A program made the position numbers and the translations under genes. A stretch of 64,000 nucleotides of DNA from assembly GCA_963281255.1 (NCBI GenBank), contig OY725502.1, positions 4,030,001-4,094,000 on the forward strand, written 5' to 3'. A model generated the notes under the pieces. It saw only the letters and a list, made by a program, of their open reading frames with translations, made no database searches and had not been told where the DNA came from. Positions 1 through 10,068 of this stretch are shown here, piece after piece. This stretch comes from Aphrocallistes beatrix. Taxonomy: Eukaryota; Porifera; Hexactinellida; Sceptrulophora; Aphrocallistidae. Within the stretch, counting starts at the first letter, position 1. Each line of letters opens with the position of its first letter.

Positions 1-1
1 T

Positions 2-130
2 TGGGACTTTTTAGATCAACGCTCGCCTGACTATGACTTAACAAGGTTAGAGGAACAAGAAATCTCAAACAGCAACCAAATCGCCAGTTTTGACTATTAC
101 CAAGATTTTTTATACTCAGACAACACATGA
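2..130 (+). CDS. C-terminal end of a truncated protein-coding gene
   Basis: The window opens inside an open frame of 42 codons that ends in TGA at 128-130. The peptide is acidic and rich in Asp, Tyr and Asn, has no stop or low-complexity stretch, and ends in FDYYQDFLYSDNT. Its composition looks coding and unlike the AT-rich DNA that follows. The Tyr/acid-rich tail could be the cytoplasmic end of a membrane protein, but that is a guess and I do not recognise the family. The start and any upstream exons lie outside the window. The coding claim rests only on frame openness and composition. Confidence 0.5.
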   Translation, partial: WDFLDQRSPDYDLTRLEEQEISNSNQIASFDYYQDFLYSDNT

Positions 131-514
131 ATCCTTAGCATGGGCACTTGATTGTATATATGCATAGACCCTCGCCTCCCGTGTCTCTCTTCACTGCAAA
201 TCATAGCTAGAGACAATCATGTTTCCATTTTTGAACAGTATATTGTATACCCTAGTTGTAATTGGATTAATTATCCAGCAAACTAATGTTTTGTTAATTC
301 AGAGAGTGTAGTCAAGATGGCATTTAAAGTGTAATCGTTTCGGTAGCAATTTATTTTAATGTATTGTTTATAGGTTTTCGCGATAATTTTGCGATACGTG
401 TTTTTATAGTCCTCACGAATAGATATTTACAAATAATTGTTAATAGTATATATAAGTTAAAGAAACTTCTCTTTACTACACTTGTATTTACTATTCATTT
501 CTAATAGGCTTTAA

Positions 515-526
515 CCCCCCCCCCCC
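515..526. repeat. Poly-C tract (12 C)
   Basis: A run of twelve C residues in otherwise AT-rich DNA, about 55 bp before a dispersed repeat copy at 574-629. Length calls in such tracts are unreliable. Confidence 0.8.
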
Positions 527-573
527 GATTTAAATTTGGAATGTTGCTAACTTATTTCTGCTTAAATCATTTT

Positions 574-629
574 GGGCTGGGATGCCTTATGAATATGCGG
601 TATTTACTATAAATAGAATATACCCCAAG
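574..629 (+). repeat. Dispersed repeat copy (partner at 12551-12606)
   Basis: About 56 bp that starts GGGCTGGGATGCC and ends ACTATAAATAGAATATACCCC matches a stretch in the third CAND1 intron; the shared core is TTACTATAAATAGAAT followed by ACCCCAAG. The two copies are in the same orientation. The family is unknown and the element edges are not visible. Confidence 0.55.
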
Positions 630-1341
630 TTAAATATTATATGAGGAAATTCTAAATAGAGTTAGGTAAAAGTGTAAGGTAAGGATGACTATTATTGTTT
701 ATTTATGTTTAAAGAGCTTGTCATTCTTTAACTGCTATACTCTCTTGCTGAAATTCAGGAAAAAGATTTCCATTTTACAAATTTTTGACTGTTTTCCCTC
801 CATGAATTACGTGTAATTAAAGTAGTCAATTCTTATACGTATAATTATACATATGTTTCTTGATAACAGTTCAACCCTGGACCTTAAAGTAGCTATCAAT
901 AGCCCGGTTAAGATCGCTTATGGCAAGAGAGGAACAGTTAATGAAGTCATATCTGATCCGACCTGAACCAGATATACATACAAGCCCCTTTATGATACAA
1001 ATTGTGAATGTATTTGTTTATTTTATTACTAGCTTGGCAAATACATAGATAATTCATTACAACCGTTTTATACCACGTTTCACATGATCCTTCATTGCCG
1101 GGAATTTGACTCTCGACATATTTTCTTTGCTCATAAGGGGAGGAGGAAGCCAGCCTGAGGGGTTCATTCCTTCAATGGACGGACGCAATGGTAAGATGAC
1201 GGCGTAATTCAATCTTAATGGATTATTTTTACATCATTTGTTAAGTAAAAGTAGAGTAATAAAGTACACTGCCTGACCCAAAGTATTTGAATACCGCGAT
1301 ACTTTGCCTCATAAATAGTTGTACAGTGGTAGGGCGGGCGA

Positions 1342-1419
1342 GGTGGTCAGGCCGGCCTTTTTAGTATTACAGACCAGCAAACTTCTGCTGGTCTGGAATA
1401 GGCCTATGGCCTTACCACC
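1342..1419. repeat. Foldback hairpin
   Basis: The left arm (GGTGGTCAGGCCGGCC, then AGACCAGC) is mirrored by GCTGGTCT and GGCCTATGGCCTTACCACC on the right, around a short loop. It is the first of four adjacent foldbacks. Confidence 0.65.
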
Positions 1420-1434
1420 TTCAGTGATGATAAG

Positions 1435-1569
1435 GTCATAGCCTGACCCATAGGCGTAACTATTTTGATTTTTTCATGGTTAGCTGGGGTGGCGAGATTC
1501 GTAAACATATATCAAACTAATGTGGCACGCTACCCCTGCCACCCCTGGAGTTACGCCTATGGCCTGACC
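1435..1569. repeat. Foldback element with about 20-bp arms
   Basis: The arm GCCTGACCCATAGGCGTAAC (1441-1460) is mirrored by GTTACGCCTATGGCCTGACC (1550-1569). GC-rich inner segments (GGGGTGGC and GCCACCCC) pair again inside. It is MITE-like and non-coding. Confidence 0.65.
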
Positions 1570-1670
1570 GCATTACAACTGCTTCCGCAGCCCTTGATGA
1601 TTCAATCCTTGGAGGACATTTTATTCAATTCCATAATTTATGCATTTTAATTTAGATGCTTTCTATATAT

Positions 1671-1789
1671 TTCCAAGGGATAATTACTTTATCCTGTGCT
1701 ACCTTGAGCTACTTGTCACTGTCACAACCATATATGATGGTGACAGGTGGCTCAAGATGGCACAGGCTAATAGTAATTAGGCTTTGGAA
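1671..1789. repeat. Long imperfect foldback
   Basis: TTCCAAGG...CCTGTGCTACCTTGAGC is mirrored by GCTCAAGATGGCACAGG...CTTTGGAA around a centre near TGTCACAACCATATATGATGGTGACA. The whole 119 bp can fold into one stem. It is a MITE-like, non-autonomous repeat with no coding content. Confidence 0.65.
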
Positions 1790-1823
1790 GTGTTTAGCCT
1801 ATAGAAGCCTCCAAATTGGCCAA

Positions 1824-1997
1824 TTACGGAATTAGGCAGGAAGGTTCCAGGAAATATGGATACCTAATCTCCAGAACAAATACGGTTCCGGGAATTTAAA
1901 TGCCTACTCCGGACATAGGCTTTTAAATTCCCGAAACCTTATTTGTTCTTGAAATTAGGTGTCTATATTCCTCGGAACCTTCCGCCCAATTCCATAG
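1824..1997. repeat. Long foldback, about 85-bp arms
   Basis: The left half (GGAATTAGGCAGGAAGGTTC, CCTAATCTCCAGAACAAAT, CGGTTCCGGGAATTTAAA, GCCTA) is mirrored almost base for base by the right half (TAGGC, TTTAAATTCCCGAAACC, ATTTGTTCTTGAAATTAGG, GGAACCTTCCGCCCAATTCC). Nearly the entire element is one stem with a loop near 1910. Confidence 0.7.
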
Positions 1998-2455
1998 TTT
2001 GGGCACTAAGATATTTCTTAATGGAATTCTTCCATACCGTTCTGTTCCGTGATTTATGTATACCATTTTACTACCTTTTATGAGGCAAAGTATTGCAGTG
2101 ATATTATTAATATATTCAGATAGGCAGTGCATAAAGCCGAGTATATAGTACAGTATAAATGAAATGATGTATGTAATACAGTTTATATGTTTAGAACTCC
2201 GAAGGGTGGGCTCAACCCATTCGGAGCTCTAATCTCCGTACTCTAGCATACAAACATTCATAAATAGAATAATATAAAGACATTATAAGTAAGAGTTTGA
2301 CTGTGGATTGCATACAAACAAATCAAATAAACATGTATGTTATATTTACTTAGACTATTGTAGTTATTAAGCAAACTCTAGCACATGTAAATGCACCCAC
2401 TAAATTATAAAAGTATACGTACATCAATATAATTTATAAAATTATTATACTAAAA

Positions 2456-2780
2456 ATGGGGCTGTTTACAGAGGCGAAAAAAAGGGATCTCTATCGGAGT
2501 CTCTATCATACATTTATAATCATTGCAATTGAAAGTATGGGCAGATCGAGTATATTCAAATATTTGGTATTATCCCTGGTAATATTAGGCATGAATATGA
2601 TATTTACTATTCACAGTGCCACGTACACGATTCAACTATAAAAATATACGCCTTTTGAGGATACGTATATAAATACGTACACATATGATGATAAATTGTT
2701 TCCTAGAATGCCATACTAATAAATTACTATCAGTCTTAATTCATTTCATTTCAATCATTTAATAATGTAAACAGCCCCAT
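2456..2780. mobile_element. MITE with 15-bp terminal inverted repeats
   Basis: A 325-bp unit is bounded by ATGGGGCTGTTTACA (2456-2470) and its exact complement TGTAAACAGCCCCAT (2766-2780). The small open frame that starts at the left repeat lies inside the element and is not a gene. The sequence CCCCATACAGAATA at the right edge recurs near 4017, suggesting a second degraded copy. Confidence 0.65.
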
Positions 2781-3476
2781 ACAGAATACACACTATAGGT
2801 AAAGCGGTCTTGTTCCGTAACAGCAATGCCTCCTGAATGAATTATTTCTATTACCCAAAATTTCAGGGTTGTAGTGAGGGATCCGATTGACCATGACCAA
2901 ATTGGTTTTAGAAACTGTTACCCTATTTCAACTTATAAAAGAACAATGCATACCCTTCAATGTATTAACTTAGCGCCGAAATTAATTACCTGAGGTCAAC
3001 CATATATCTCAATATTTGGTCCGATCGGACCAAATTTTGTAAGAACCGAATATTTCGTGACACTACTGTTTCCAAGGTGAATTTATGCTATTTCGCTGAT
3101 ATTTTTATAATCAATTGCATTAGTTTATGGATATCTATGCACAAGCTATTTGTAACTGAATCCTTGTATTTACCAATAAAATTTACACTTTGTACGTGTA
3201 TTTACCCAGTGTACATGTGTAAAAGTACGTAAGGCATTGCTGTTACTTCCAAAGCAAAATATATAAAAATAATATTAATTAATATGTATTATAAATAATA
3301 TTATACTGTGTGTATAAAGTATACTATGCTATATAAAGTACAAGTATGACATAATATGTAATATAAAAAGACCGCTTTTGATGCAAAGTTTTACCTGTTA
3401 AGATGCGAAGTGTCTTTAGAACCATTCATCTCATTGTAAAACTTAAATGTTCAGGAACATTCATTCCATTGTAGAG

Positions 3477-3676
3477 ATTAGGTCTCCAGGGAAAAAAATT
3501 ACTTCACTAAGTTTATTTTATATTCATTTTATAAAAAATTTGACATTATTACAAATTTATTGCACATCTTAAATGACATTTATTCATTTACTCATACACT
3601 GCGTTTGCCATTGAGAAAAAAAACAGATCTCTTAAAACTATTCATTTCCCGAAAAAAAAATCCCTGGAGACCTAAT
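3477..3676. mobile_element. MITE with 16-bp terminal inverted repeats
   Basis: A 200-bp unit with ATTAGGTCTCCAGGGA at 3477-3492 and the exact complement TCCCTGGAGACCTAAT at 3661-3676. The interior is very AT-rich and non-coding. The superfamily was not determined. Confidence 0.65.
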
Positions 3677-3725
3677 ATGCCAAATTAAAAATCAAGATTT
3701 ACCACGCGCAATCCAATTATATTCT

Positions 3726-3852
3726 CTGAACCAGACCCTAGGTAGGCCCTCCTAGGAATATTGCCTTTGTCCGGGTTCGTTTGACCATGTATCAAGGTCA
3801 CAGCCTCCTGCAGGCACCTCAGGAAATTACACCTTTGGCCAGTGATACCTTG
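3726..3852 (+). repeat. Dispersed repeat copy 1 (partner at 4172-4299)
   Basis: About 127 bp beginning CTGAACCAGACCCTAGGTAGG and running through GCCTTTGTCCGGGTTC, CCTCCTGCAGGCACCTCAGG and CCTTTGGCCAGTGAT. The same order recurs 446 bp downstream in the same orientation with scattered substitutions. The 5' part can fold (GAACCAGAC against GTCCGGGTTC). Confidence 0.7.
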
Positions 3853-4171
3853 AATAACCTCTAAATTTTATAATTTACCTATTCGATTTATATTTGTATT
3901 GCAAACAGGGGGGTCTTTCCCCTAGAAAAGTACAATAATTTCCTTTAGTATCATTCATACAAACTTATAATTCCAATCGTATAATTTCCCGCAAGCTTAA
4001 TGATGAAATGTATGGCCCCATACAGAATATAATATCTTAGCGATTGATGTGTATTGTCATTTCGACATTTCCCCTTAGCCAGACTGGGATGTGTATTGAC
4101 ATTACATAACTGAACTAGTGTTCGAATCAAACAGAGTAGTTAGTCATTATTGTGTAATTCTCAACACGCCC

Positions 4172-4299
4172 CTGAACCAGACCCTAGGTAGGCACTCCTA
4201 GGCATTATGCCTTTGTCCGGGTTCATCTGATATTATAGCAAGGTCTCACAGCCTCCTGCAGGCACCTCAGGATATTACGCCTTTGGCCAGTGATTCCTT
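4172..4299 (+). repeat. Dispersed repeat copy 2 (partner at 3726-3852)
   Basis: Second copy of the CTGAACCAGACCCTAGG repeat, about 85-90 percent identical by eye to the first. The two copies in one intergenic space suggest an abundant small family, either SINE-like or foldback. Confidence 0.7.
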
Positions 4300-4791
4300 T
4301 AAAAATACCTAATTACGTTTATTTTTAACGAATTTTCTGCCACATGAAATTATACCTACGTACTTGGGAAGTTGGAATAATGACGTTCGTATTTGCACTA
4401 ATTCCGAAATTCCTACTAAGATCTTTATTTCGCATACTGGTTGAATTTCATTAGACTGGATTTTTTTATAAGTGTGTATGAAGTGATACGTTTAAGTATT
4501 TGATTATATTATTAAGCGTGATTGAATTGCGCGTGGCAATATAATTTAGGTGACCCACATCTTCAATATTATCAGTAGCTGCACTCTCCTGAAATATCAA
4601 TTTGAGAAAATGTGGAACATTGGAAATATCAGTTATCAGAGTTAAATATCAAAATGCTGTCATACAGCCAAAACCATAAGCCATCAACAAGAAATGCTAA
4701 GTTTAAGGAAATGATAAATAAATAAATTAGAATGTTCATGCCTAGTACAATAAGTAATGAGGGGGGGAAGGGGATAGTTTTATCTGATATA

Positions 4792-4944
4792 TACAGTAGA
4801 ACCTCGTTAATACAAACGCTAGGGGACAGTCAAATTAGTTGTATTATCCGGAATTCGCATTAACCAGAGTGATTATTTTCCTCAGTAGGGACTAAAACAT
4901 CTGTTCCTATTTTCGGAGTTTCGTATTAAAGAGGTTCTACTGTA
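4792..4944. mobile_element. Pogo/Tc1-like MITE
   Basis: A 153-bp element. The left end TACAGTAGAACCTCGTTAAT is mirrored by ATTAAAGAGGTTCTACTGTA on the right, so both ends read TA-CAGT, as in Tc1/mariner/pogo elements with TA target duplication. It has no coding capacity. Confidence 0.7.
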
Positions 4945-5491
4945 TGCCCTTATTATATAATACTCTTGTATGAAGCATGACTAAATTTGCGGCGAATTCA
5001 TCGTTTTATGATCAATAAAAATGTGTATATAATATGCAATGACTTTATACATAAAATATTTTATTTGTTTTATTTCTTATACGTTCATATAACTATTCCG
5101 AATGTTCGAGAATATAAAATGATTTCGTTGTGAGTGTATTTTGATGTGCACATTTTGAAGCAAGCATAAACAGCTTTAGACCATTCGAATTTAAATCAAA
5201 ATTACTTTGATCAGTTGCAACATTAATCTACTGTTTTGAACTTTGCATAATTGGTAAATTTCGTTGCAAATGGAATTTATTTTCTTGGTGGGAAGCGACT
5301 AGAATTTGCATAAATTAAAATTTATTTCAACTTATGACACTTTTTTCATTCTAGGAGAGATCACGATTATCACGTGGTTCCAATTCAATCAATTAAATAT
5401 CTAATACCTTAATTAGTTGGTAAGGACGAGCTCATGTTATCATACACCGACTTGCATTTTCCTGTTTGCAAATACAGCATTGGAAATTTGG

Positions 5492-5580
5492 TACAGTACA
5501 ACCTCGCTAATCCGAACAGCCAATACCAATGCTAAAAAAATTGTTTCGATTACTAAAATGAATTTAATGTGAAATTAACG
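5492..5580 (+). mobile_element. Fragment of a pogo-like MITE
   Basis: TACAGTACAACCTCGCTAAT at 5492 is a close variant of the terminal repeat at 4792, but I found no matching right end. It is probably a decayed or truncated copy, and the right limit given is arbitrary. Confidence 0.45.
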
Positions 5581-5865
5581 ATAATATATTTGCCATATTA
5601 TAATATTAAGGTTATTATTTCAATTTTTATTGCAAGGTTAAGATTATAAACGGCAAATTAATTGCTTCTAAGAATGAAGTGGTTGGATTCTACGGACGAT
5701 TCCTTACAGACTCTAATTTCCAGGGCGAATGAAGATTAACTAAAGTTAGCTTAAAACTGAAAATTGCTACTTGAGTGTAAGAAATTGAGAGATATCAATA
5801 CTTCCTCAGAGGTAATTGATATTTTTCAATTTACAATCATCCTATGGCATTTAGACGGGGGATAA

Positions 5866-6040
5866 TACAGTAGAACTGGGTTAGTACGTACTCGGGATAC
5901 AACGTACTCATTTCTCTAAACCAGAATTCATGTATTATATAGCTTCCTATGTAATATCAACTCAGTTAGTACGTACTTACGGATAATACGTACTTTTTTC
6001 CGCTTCCCGGAGGGGTACGTACTAACCGAGTTCTACTGTA
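5866..6040. mobile_element. Pogo/Tc1-like MITE, GTACGTACT subfamily
   Basis: A 175-bp element whose ends TACAGTAGAACTGGGTTAGT and ACTAACCGAGTTCTACTGTA are inverted repeats with TA termini. TACGTACT motifs recur inside. The same internal motifs recur in the decayed copy that ends at 6255. Confidence 0.7.
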
Positions 6041-6114
6041 TTAATTAAGAAAAACAGAAAGCACATCTCTCAATTGACAATTTCTCCAGTATAATAAACA
6101 TACAATAAACTAAC

Positions 6115-6255
6115 GTTAGTACCAACACAGATAAGACGTACTTTTTAAATCCCGCATACAGAAATACATTCGAATAACTCCGGTTATTACCAATCTCGGA
6201 TAAGACGTACACATTTGAGTATCCTCTGGTATACGTACTAACGAAAGTCGACTGT
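6115..6255. mobile_element. Decayed relative of the 5866-6040 MITE
   Basis: It contains TTAGTACCAACACAGATAAG, repeated ATAAGACGTAC and a right end TACGTACTAACGAAAGTCGA then CTGTA, similar to the neighbouring element. The left end is not clear. Confidence 0.45.
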
Positions 6256-6837
6256 ATTTGTATATATTTCCTCGATCAGATGCCTTAGTTATCAAAGCCG
6301 CTTCAAATTTGTTCTATAATTTAATGATTCCAAACGCATTTTATTGTTAATAAATCAAGAATTGCACTGAATGCAGCTACATATTCAAGACTGCGGTCTG
6401 ATCGAGGAAATATAATTATTTTATGGAAAAAGTAATGAGATACCTGCCAACATTCGTTTGTCTTCATAATTTTAATCTGAAATATCAATTTTTGATGTCC
6501 AACATCTCAGGTGTTTAAAAGCTCCATAATATATACATATCATCAGGTGGGGGTCCTCCAAAAAGGAAAATTCCATCATTTCTTCACTAGGAAATAGAAC
6601 GAGAGTAGATATGAACTTGTTACATTTTGAAAAATGACTAATTCAGACTGACGAATAATATGATAAATCCTACTTTTATATGATATTAGGTGTAGACACC
6701 TGGCGACTAGTCGCTATGAAGAGAACTCAGTTACAACTTATTACAGTAAACTCAATACTTACAATACACGTCATATTAATTAAAATGGAATTAATCAATG
6801 TGTTATGGTCGTAACAAATCACTAGGTACGTTAGAAA

Positions 6838-7015
6838 TACAGTCGACTCCGCTTAATAGGGCCACATCGGTCAGAGGACATTTTGCCCCGATTAAGCGGA
6901 GGACCCTATTAACCGAAAATATTTTGTATTAGCTTCTATGTGTGAGAGCTATTCTGGTGCCCGATTAAGCGGCTGACCCGATTAAACAGTGGCCCTATAA
7001 AGCGGAGTCGACTGT
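6838..7015. mobile_element. Pogo-like MITE, GTCGACTCCGCTTAAT family, copy 1
   Basis: A 178-bp element with ends TACAGTCGACTCCGCTTAAT and AAGCGGAGTCGACTGTA. Internal CCGATTAAGCGG motifs repeat. A second copy, in the opposite orientation and about 90 percent identical by eye over most of its length, lies at 63661-63819, showing that the family is dispersed. Confidence 0.8.
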
Positions 7016-7332
7016 ATCTGTACAGAAATATCATATTAATTTGTGCAACGAGATGCGCAAATTTATACGACATTTCTGTACACATACTTCTAATTTATCG
7101 CAAGAAATAGTCCATTGCAAACCGTAAACAATTGGCGAGAGACAAGTCCGATTCTTTATCCATAATCATGTCAAAATCCTTTGAAAAGTCGTAAGACTGC
7201 GCAACGGTACGATGATGAGCAGAAAATATTGAGATGAAAGAGTTTTCCTCTCTCAAAGACATTTTTTTCCCAGCAATGCATTCGATGTTTACTTTCAACT
7301 TAGATTTCAATGTTTATTACATTATGCAATGT

Positions 7333-7450
7333 CAAAATGAAAAGTGCCTCCATTTTATATTAGTTTAATACAAATTTCGTTGTAGTTGAACCCCTACAAC
7401 CACTGATTCATCTCTCGATATTAATAAGGGGATAATTCCATCCTTTCACC
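7333..7450 (+). repeat. Direct repeat copy 1 (partner at 7643-7775)
   Basis: CAAAATGAAAAGTGCCTC, AATTTCGTTGTAGTTGAACC, TTCATCTCTCGATATTAA and CCTTTCAC occur in the same order in both copies, about 310 bp apart. Each copy has its own insertions. Confidence 0.65.
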
Positions 7451-7469
7451 ATAACGCCAAGTGTGGGTA

Positions 7470-7495
7470 CCTGGGGGGGGGAGGCCCTCCCCCAG
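7470..7495. repeat. G-rich hairpin
   Basis: CCTGGGGGGGGGAGGCCCTC then CCCCAGG forms a compact GC hairpin in AT-rich DNA between the two direct repeat copies. The G run could also form a quadruplex. Confidence 0.5.
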
Positions 7496-7642
7496 GTTTG
7501 GAGCCTGTGGGGGGCCGTGGAGCTGGACAATGGAGCATTAGAGGAAGCGGTGGTTAACTAAACTCCAAAATTATGTTAATTGAATCTAAATATATATCCC
7601 AATTACATTTTTCTTCCACTATAATCCGATATTTTCTTTTTC

Positions 7643-7775
7643 CAAAATGAAAAGTGCCTCTAAATTTCGTTGTAGTTGAACCCCTACGACCAGACTAATT
7701 CATCTCTCGATATTAAGGGGTTGCACTTGCACAAACCTTAGTGACGCAAAATTTCAGATAATTCCACCCTTTCAC
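7643..7775 (+). repeat. Direct repeat copy 2 (partner at 7333-7450)
   Basis: Second copy of the AAAATGAAAAGTGCCTC repeat. It lacks a segment after GCCTC and carries an insertion with TTGCACTTGCACAAACC before the shared GATAATTCCA/CCTTTCAC end. Confidence 0.65.
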
Positions 7776-8784
7776 GATATCTCGAGTTGATCATGTGTTG
7801 ATCGTATACACTTGAATCCTCAACCTCTGCGAATTCACTGTTCGATCGATTTATATTATAAAATAACACAATTTGTCTTCTCTATTTCTTCAATAAAATT
7901 TCTACATTTGCTTTGAACACAATTGTCTACTACATTTGCGTATCAATCACAATGTCTACTAATTAATGTGTACTTATTCTGAATGGTAGTAACATGTTAT
8001 TCGATTGCAATGCAATTTACAATGATTTATGTTAGCTCAGAATGTTAGATAATCAAACCTAAGTTTCACGTGACCCTTTCAAGTTAATTCATTGTCTTAT
8101 ATTAGCAGTGGATCCAATTAAGAAATAACAGTTCGAGATTCCTTCTGATTTATCTTGTTGCTAATACTGGCGACATTCAATACTCAGAAATGCAGTGATT
8201 TAGAGTGGACTTGTTCCACAGTGCAAATCCAATATTAATTTCTTAGTTTAATTTTATGCGAACACTCATAGCTTGTGCGTTTGGATATTCTCGGAGAAAC
8301 TAATTAATGTTTTATTCAATTAAAATGACTTCACAGTATTGCGTCAGCAGACAACAGGGCTATTTTTAGAATAATTGTTTGTACTTTTGTAGTTCAGCAA
8401 TGCAAAGTATAATATTTCACACTTTGAGCAAGTTCCATTGCGCATTTCACGTAGTTACATCATGAAGTCATATTACATTCCATTTGATGGGGCTATATAA
8501 ATGCAATGTTTTATAAGAATTCTAATTCATTATGCTAATTCTCCGTTATAATACTCCTTGTTCGTAGCAATCACGTTGAAACCATAATAAATGCAATCTT
8601 GGTAGGCACTATCCTTTCCATTGTAAGAGTAATTCCTTGGATTTGTATAAATTAAAGATATATTCAGATAGCTTATAGTTTAGCCGAGAAAATTGTTGCA
8701 GAAATTCTGCAGAAACATTGCAACTAACAAATTCATTAATATTTGCTTATTAGAAGGGTTTTAACTCAGGAAGTTAGAAGACTA

Positions 8785-9453
8785 ATGTACAGCCATCCAG
8801 AAAACAACGTACATGCATCAGCTGCCTTGACTGCCTTGTCTAGACTGCGCCAAGACTACCTCCGTCTCAAGAGAGATCCAGTACCGTTCATATCTGCCGA
8901 ACCTCTCCCAAGGCTCATGTTAGAATGGCATTTTGTTGTAGAAGGTCCGAACGATTCGCCTTATAACGGCGGTTTCTACCATGGAAAGTTACTATTCCCT
9001 AAGGAATTCCCGTTCAAGCCACCAGCAATTATTATGCAAACTCCCAATGGACGTTTTGAAACGAATAGAAGACTTTGCCTATCAATTTCTGATTTCCATC
9101 CAGAGTCGTGGAATCCTTCATGGTCAGTGTCCACCATTCTAACCGGTCTGCTTAGTTTTATGCTTGAAAATTCGCGAACGATCGGCTCTATTGATTCAAC
9201 TTTGAATCAGAAGAGGAGATACGCGCGTGAGAGTCTGGAATACAATCTGAAAAACCGAATTTTCACTGAGCTTTTCCCTGAAATAGTTACACGGATTAGA
9301 ACGCAACTTGAAGCCGATAACATTGAACCACCGATTAATCCTGATGGGCAGTTATCTGATCAGGATACGAGTTGGAAGAAATATGTCTGCACGAACTTTT
9401 GCATTGTAGTTGGCGTAGCGGTGGTAGTATACACAGTTCGTAGCTTATACTAA
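8785..9453 (+). CDS. UBE2J2: Ubiquitin-conjugating enzyme E2 J2 (UBC6-type, tail-anchored)
   Basis: A 222-residue E2 enzyme. It transfers ubiquitin from E1 to ER-associated degradation E3 ligases at the ER membrane. The UBC fold runs from about residue 10 (RLRQDYLRLKRDPVPFI) to 165. The catalytic Cys is in RRLCLSISDFHPESWNP, followed by the UBC6-class signature WSVSTILTGLLSFM. The last 20 residues (CIVVGVAVVVYTVRSLY) are a hydrophobic tail anchor, as in UBE2J2/Ubc6, while the region before it is shorter than in vertebrates. I start at the first ATG, 8785; the frame stays open upstream to 8743 without an ATG, and TTATTAG at 8746-8752 may be the 3' end of a 5'UTR intron. Single coding exon, alone between two repeat-rich spacers. 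UBE2J2 fits better than J1 by its motifs. Confidence 0.92.
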   Translation: MYSHPENNVHASAALTALSRLRQDYLRLKRDPVPFISAEPLPRLMLEWHFVVEGPNDSPYNGGFYHGKLLFPKEFPFKPPAIIMQTPNGRFETNRRLCLSISDFHPESWNPSWSVSTILTGLLSFMLENSRTIGSIDSTLNQKRRYARESLEYNLKNRIFTELFPEIVTRIRTQLEADNIEPPINPDGQLSDQDTSWKKYVCTNFCIVVGVAVVVYTVRSLY

Positions 9454-9707
9454 TAATTTTATCATTAATTTTGCCTTCTAATTGATTTTCTATATTACTT
9501 GTATATGTACTTTATAGCATTGAACTATTATAGCGTAGTGGCTTTTCTAGTTATTTATGAAATTGTAAAACTAGACATCTAAAAATTATTATTTTGCAAT
9601 AGTGTTTTAATGCTTGAATGTGTAATTTAGCAGTATTTGATGAATTTATTTTGTTTAAAAGCTCTGTGGACTGATTCTGAACGATATTTGGGTGTAAAAA
9701 CAGCAAA

Positions 9708-9799
9708 TTTGTCAGGTATTTGAATCATATCTTTGCAAGTTTATCCCAGTGTACACTCACTGGAATAAACTTGCCAAGATATGATTCAGATCAGACAAA
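9708..9799. repeat. Foldback hairpin with about 40-bp arms
   Basis: TTTGTCAGGTATTTGAATC, ATATCTTTGCAAGTTTATCC and CAGTG are mirrored by CACTGGAATAAACTTGCC, AAGATATGATTCAGATC and AGACAAA. It lies about 250 bp past the UBE2J2 stop codon. Confidence 0.7.
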
Positions 9800-10068
9800 C
9801 CTCCGATATGCGACACCATTTGGAGCAGCGCTTGTGCCGGATCTCTGAGATTCACAATGCATTATAGACATGGCAGTCAAGCTGGAGAATAGATTCTTGC
9901 AGTATTCCTGGATGTGCCGTATTTATAAGTTTACCTGCATTCAGTTTCTAGTAATTCTAAATGTTTTGAAGATAGAAAACTGATTCTATATATAACGTAA
10001 ACCCTGTACGGCGATTCAAGGTGTGCTTAGGGGTATATCTTATATTAAATACTTATCAAACATTGCGT

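Larger units (their letters stand above)
131..8784. other. Gene-free, repeat-rich intergenic region
   Basis: About 8.6 kb with no convincing gene on either strand. It holds a series of short foldbacks and terminal-inverted-repeat elements, listed separately, plus a minor hairpin at 2194-2229 and AT-rich unique DNA. Short open frames at 1465-1650, 1923-2132, 2456-2641 and 7095-7310 either lie inside these repeats or look like AT-rich chance frames with no recognisable family. Confidence 0.6.

Noticed and set aside
2456-2641. 61-codon open frame starting MGLFTEAKKRD
   Set aside because: It begins exactly in the terminal inverted repeat of a 325-bp MITE and has no family resemblance.
3770-3786. 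Possible tRNA gene (GGGTTCGT resembling a B box)
   Set aside because: No A box at the right distance and no cloverleaf; the segment recurs with changes in a dispersed repeat.
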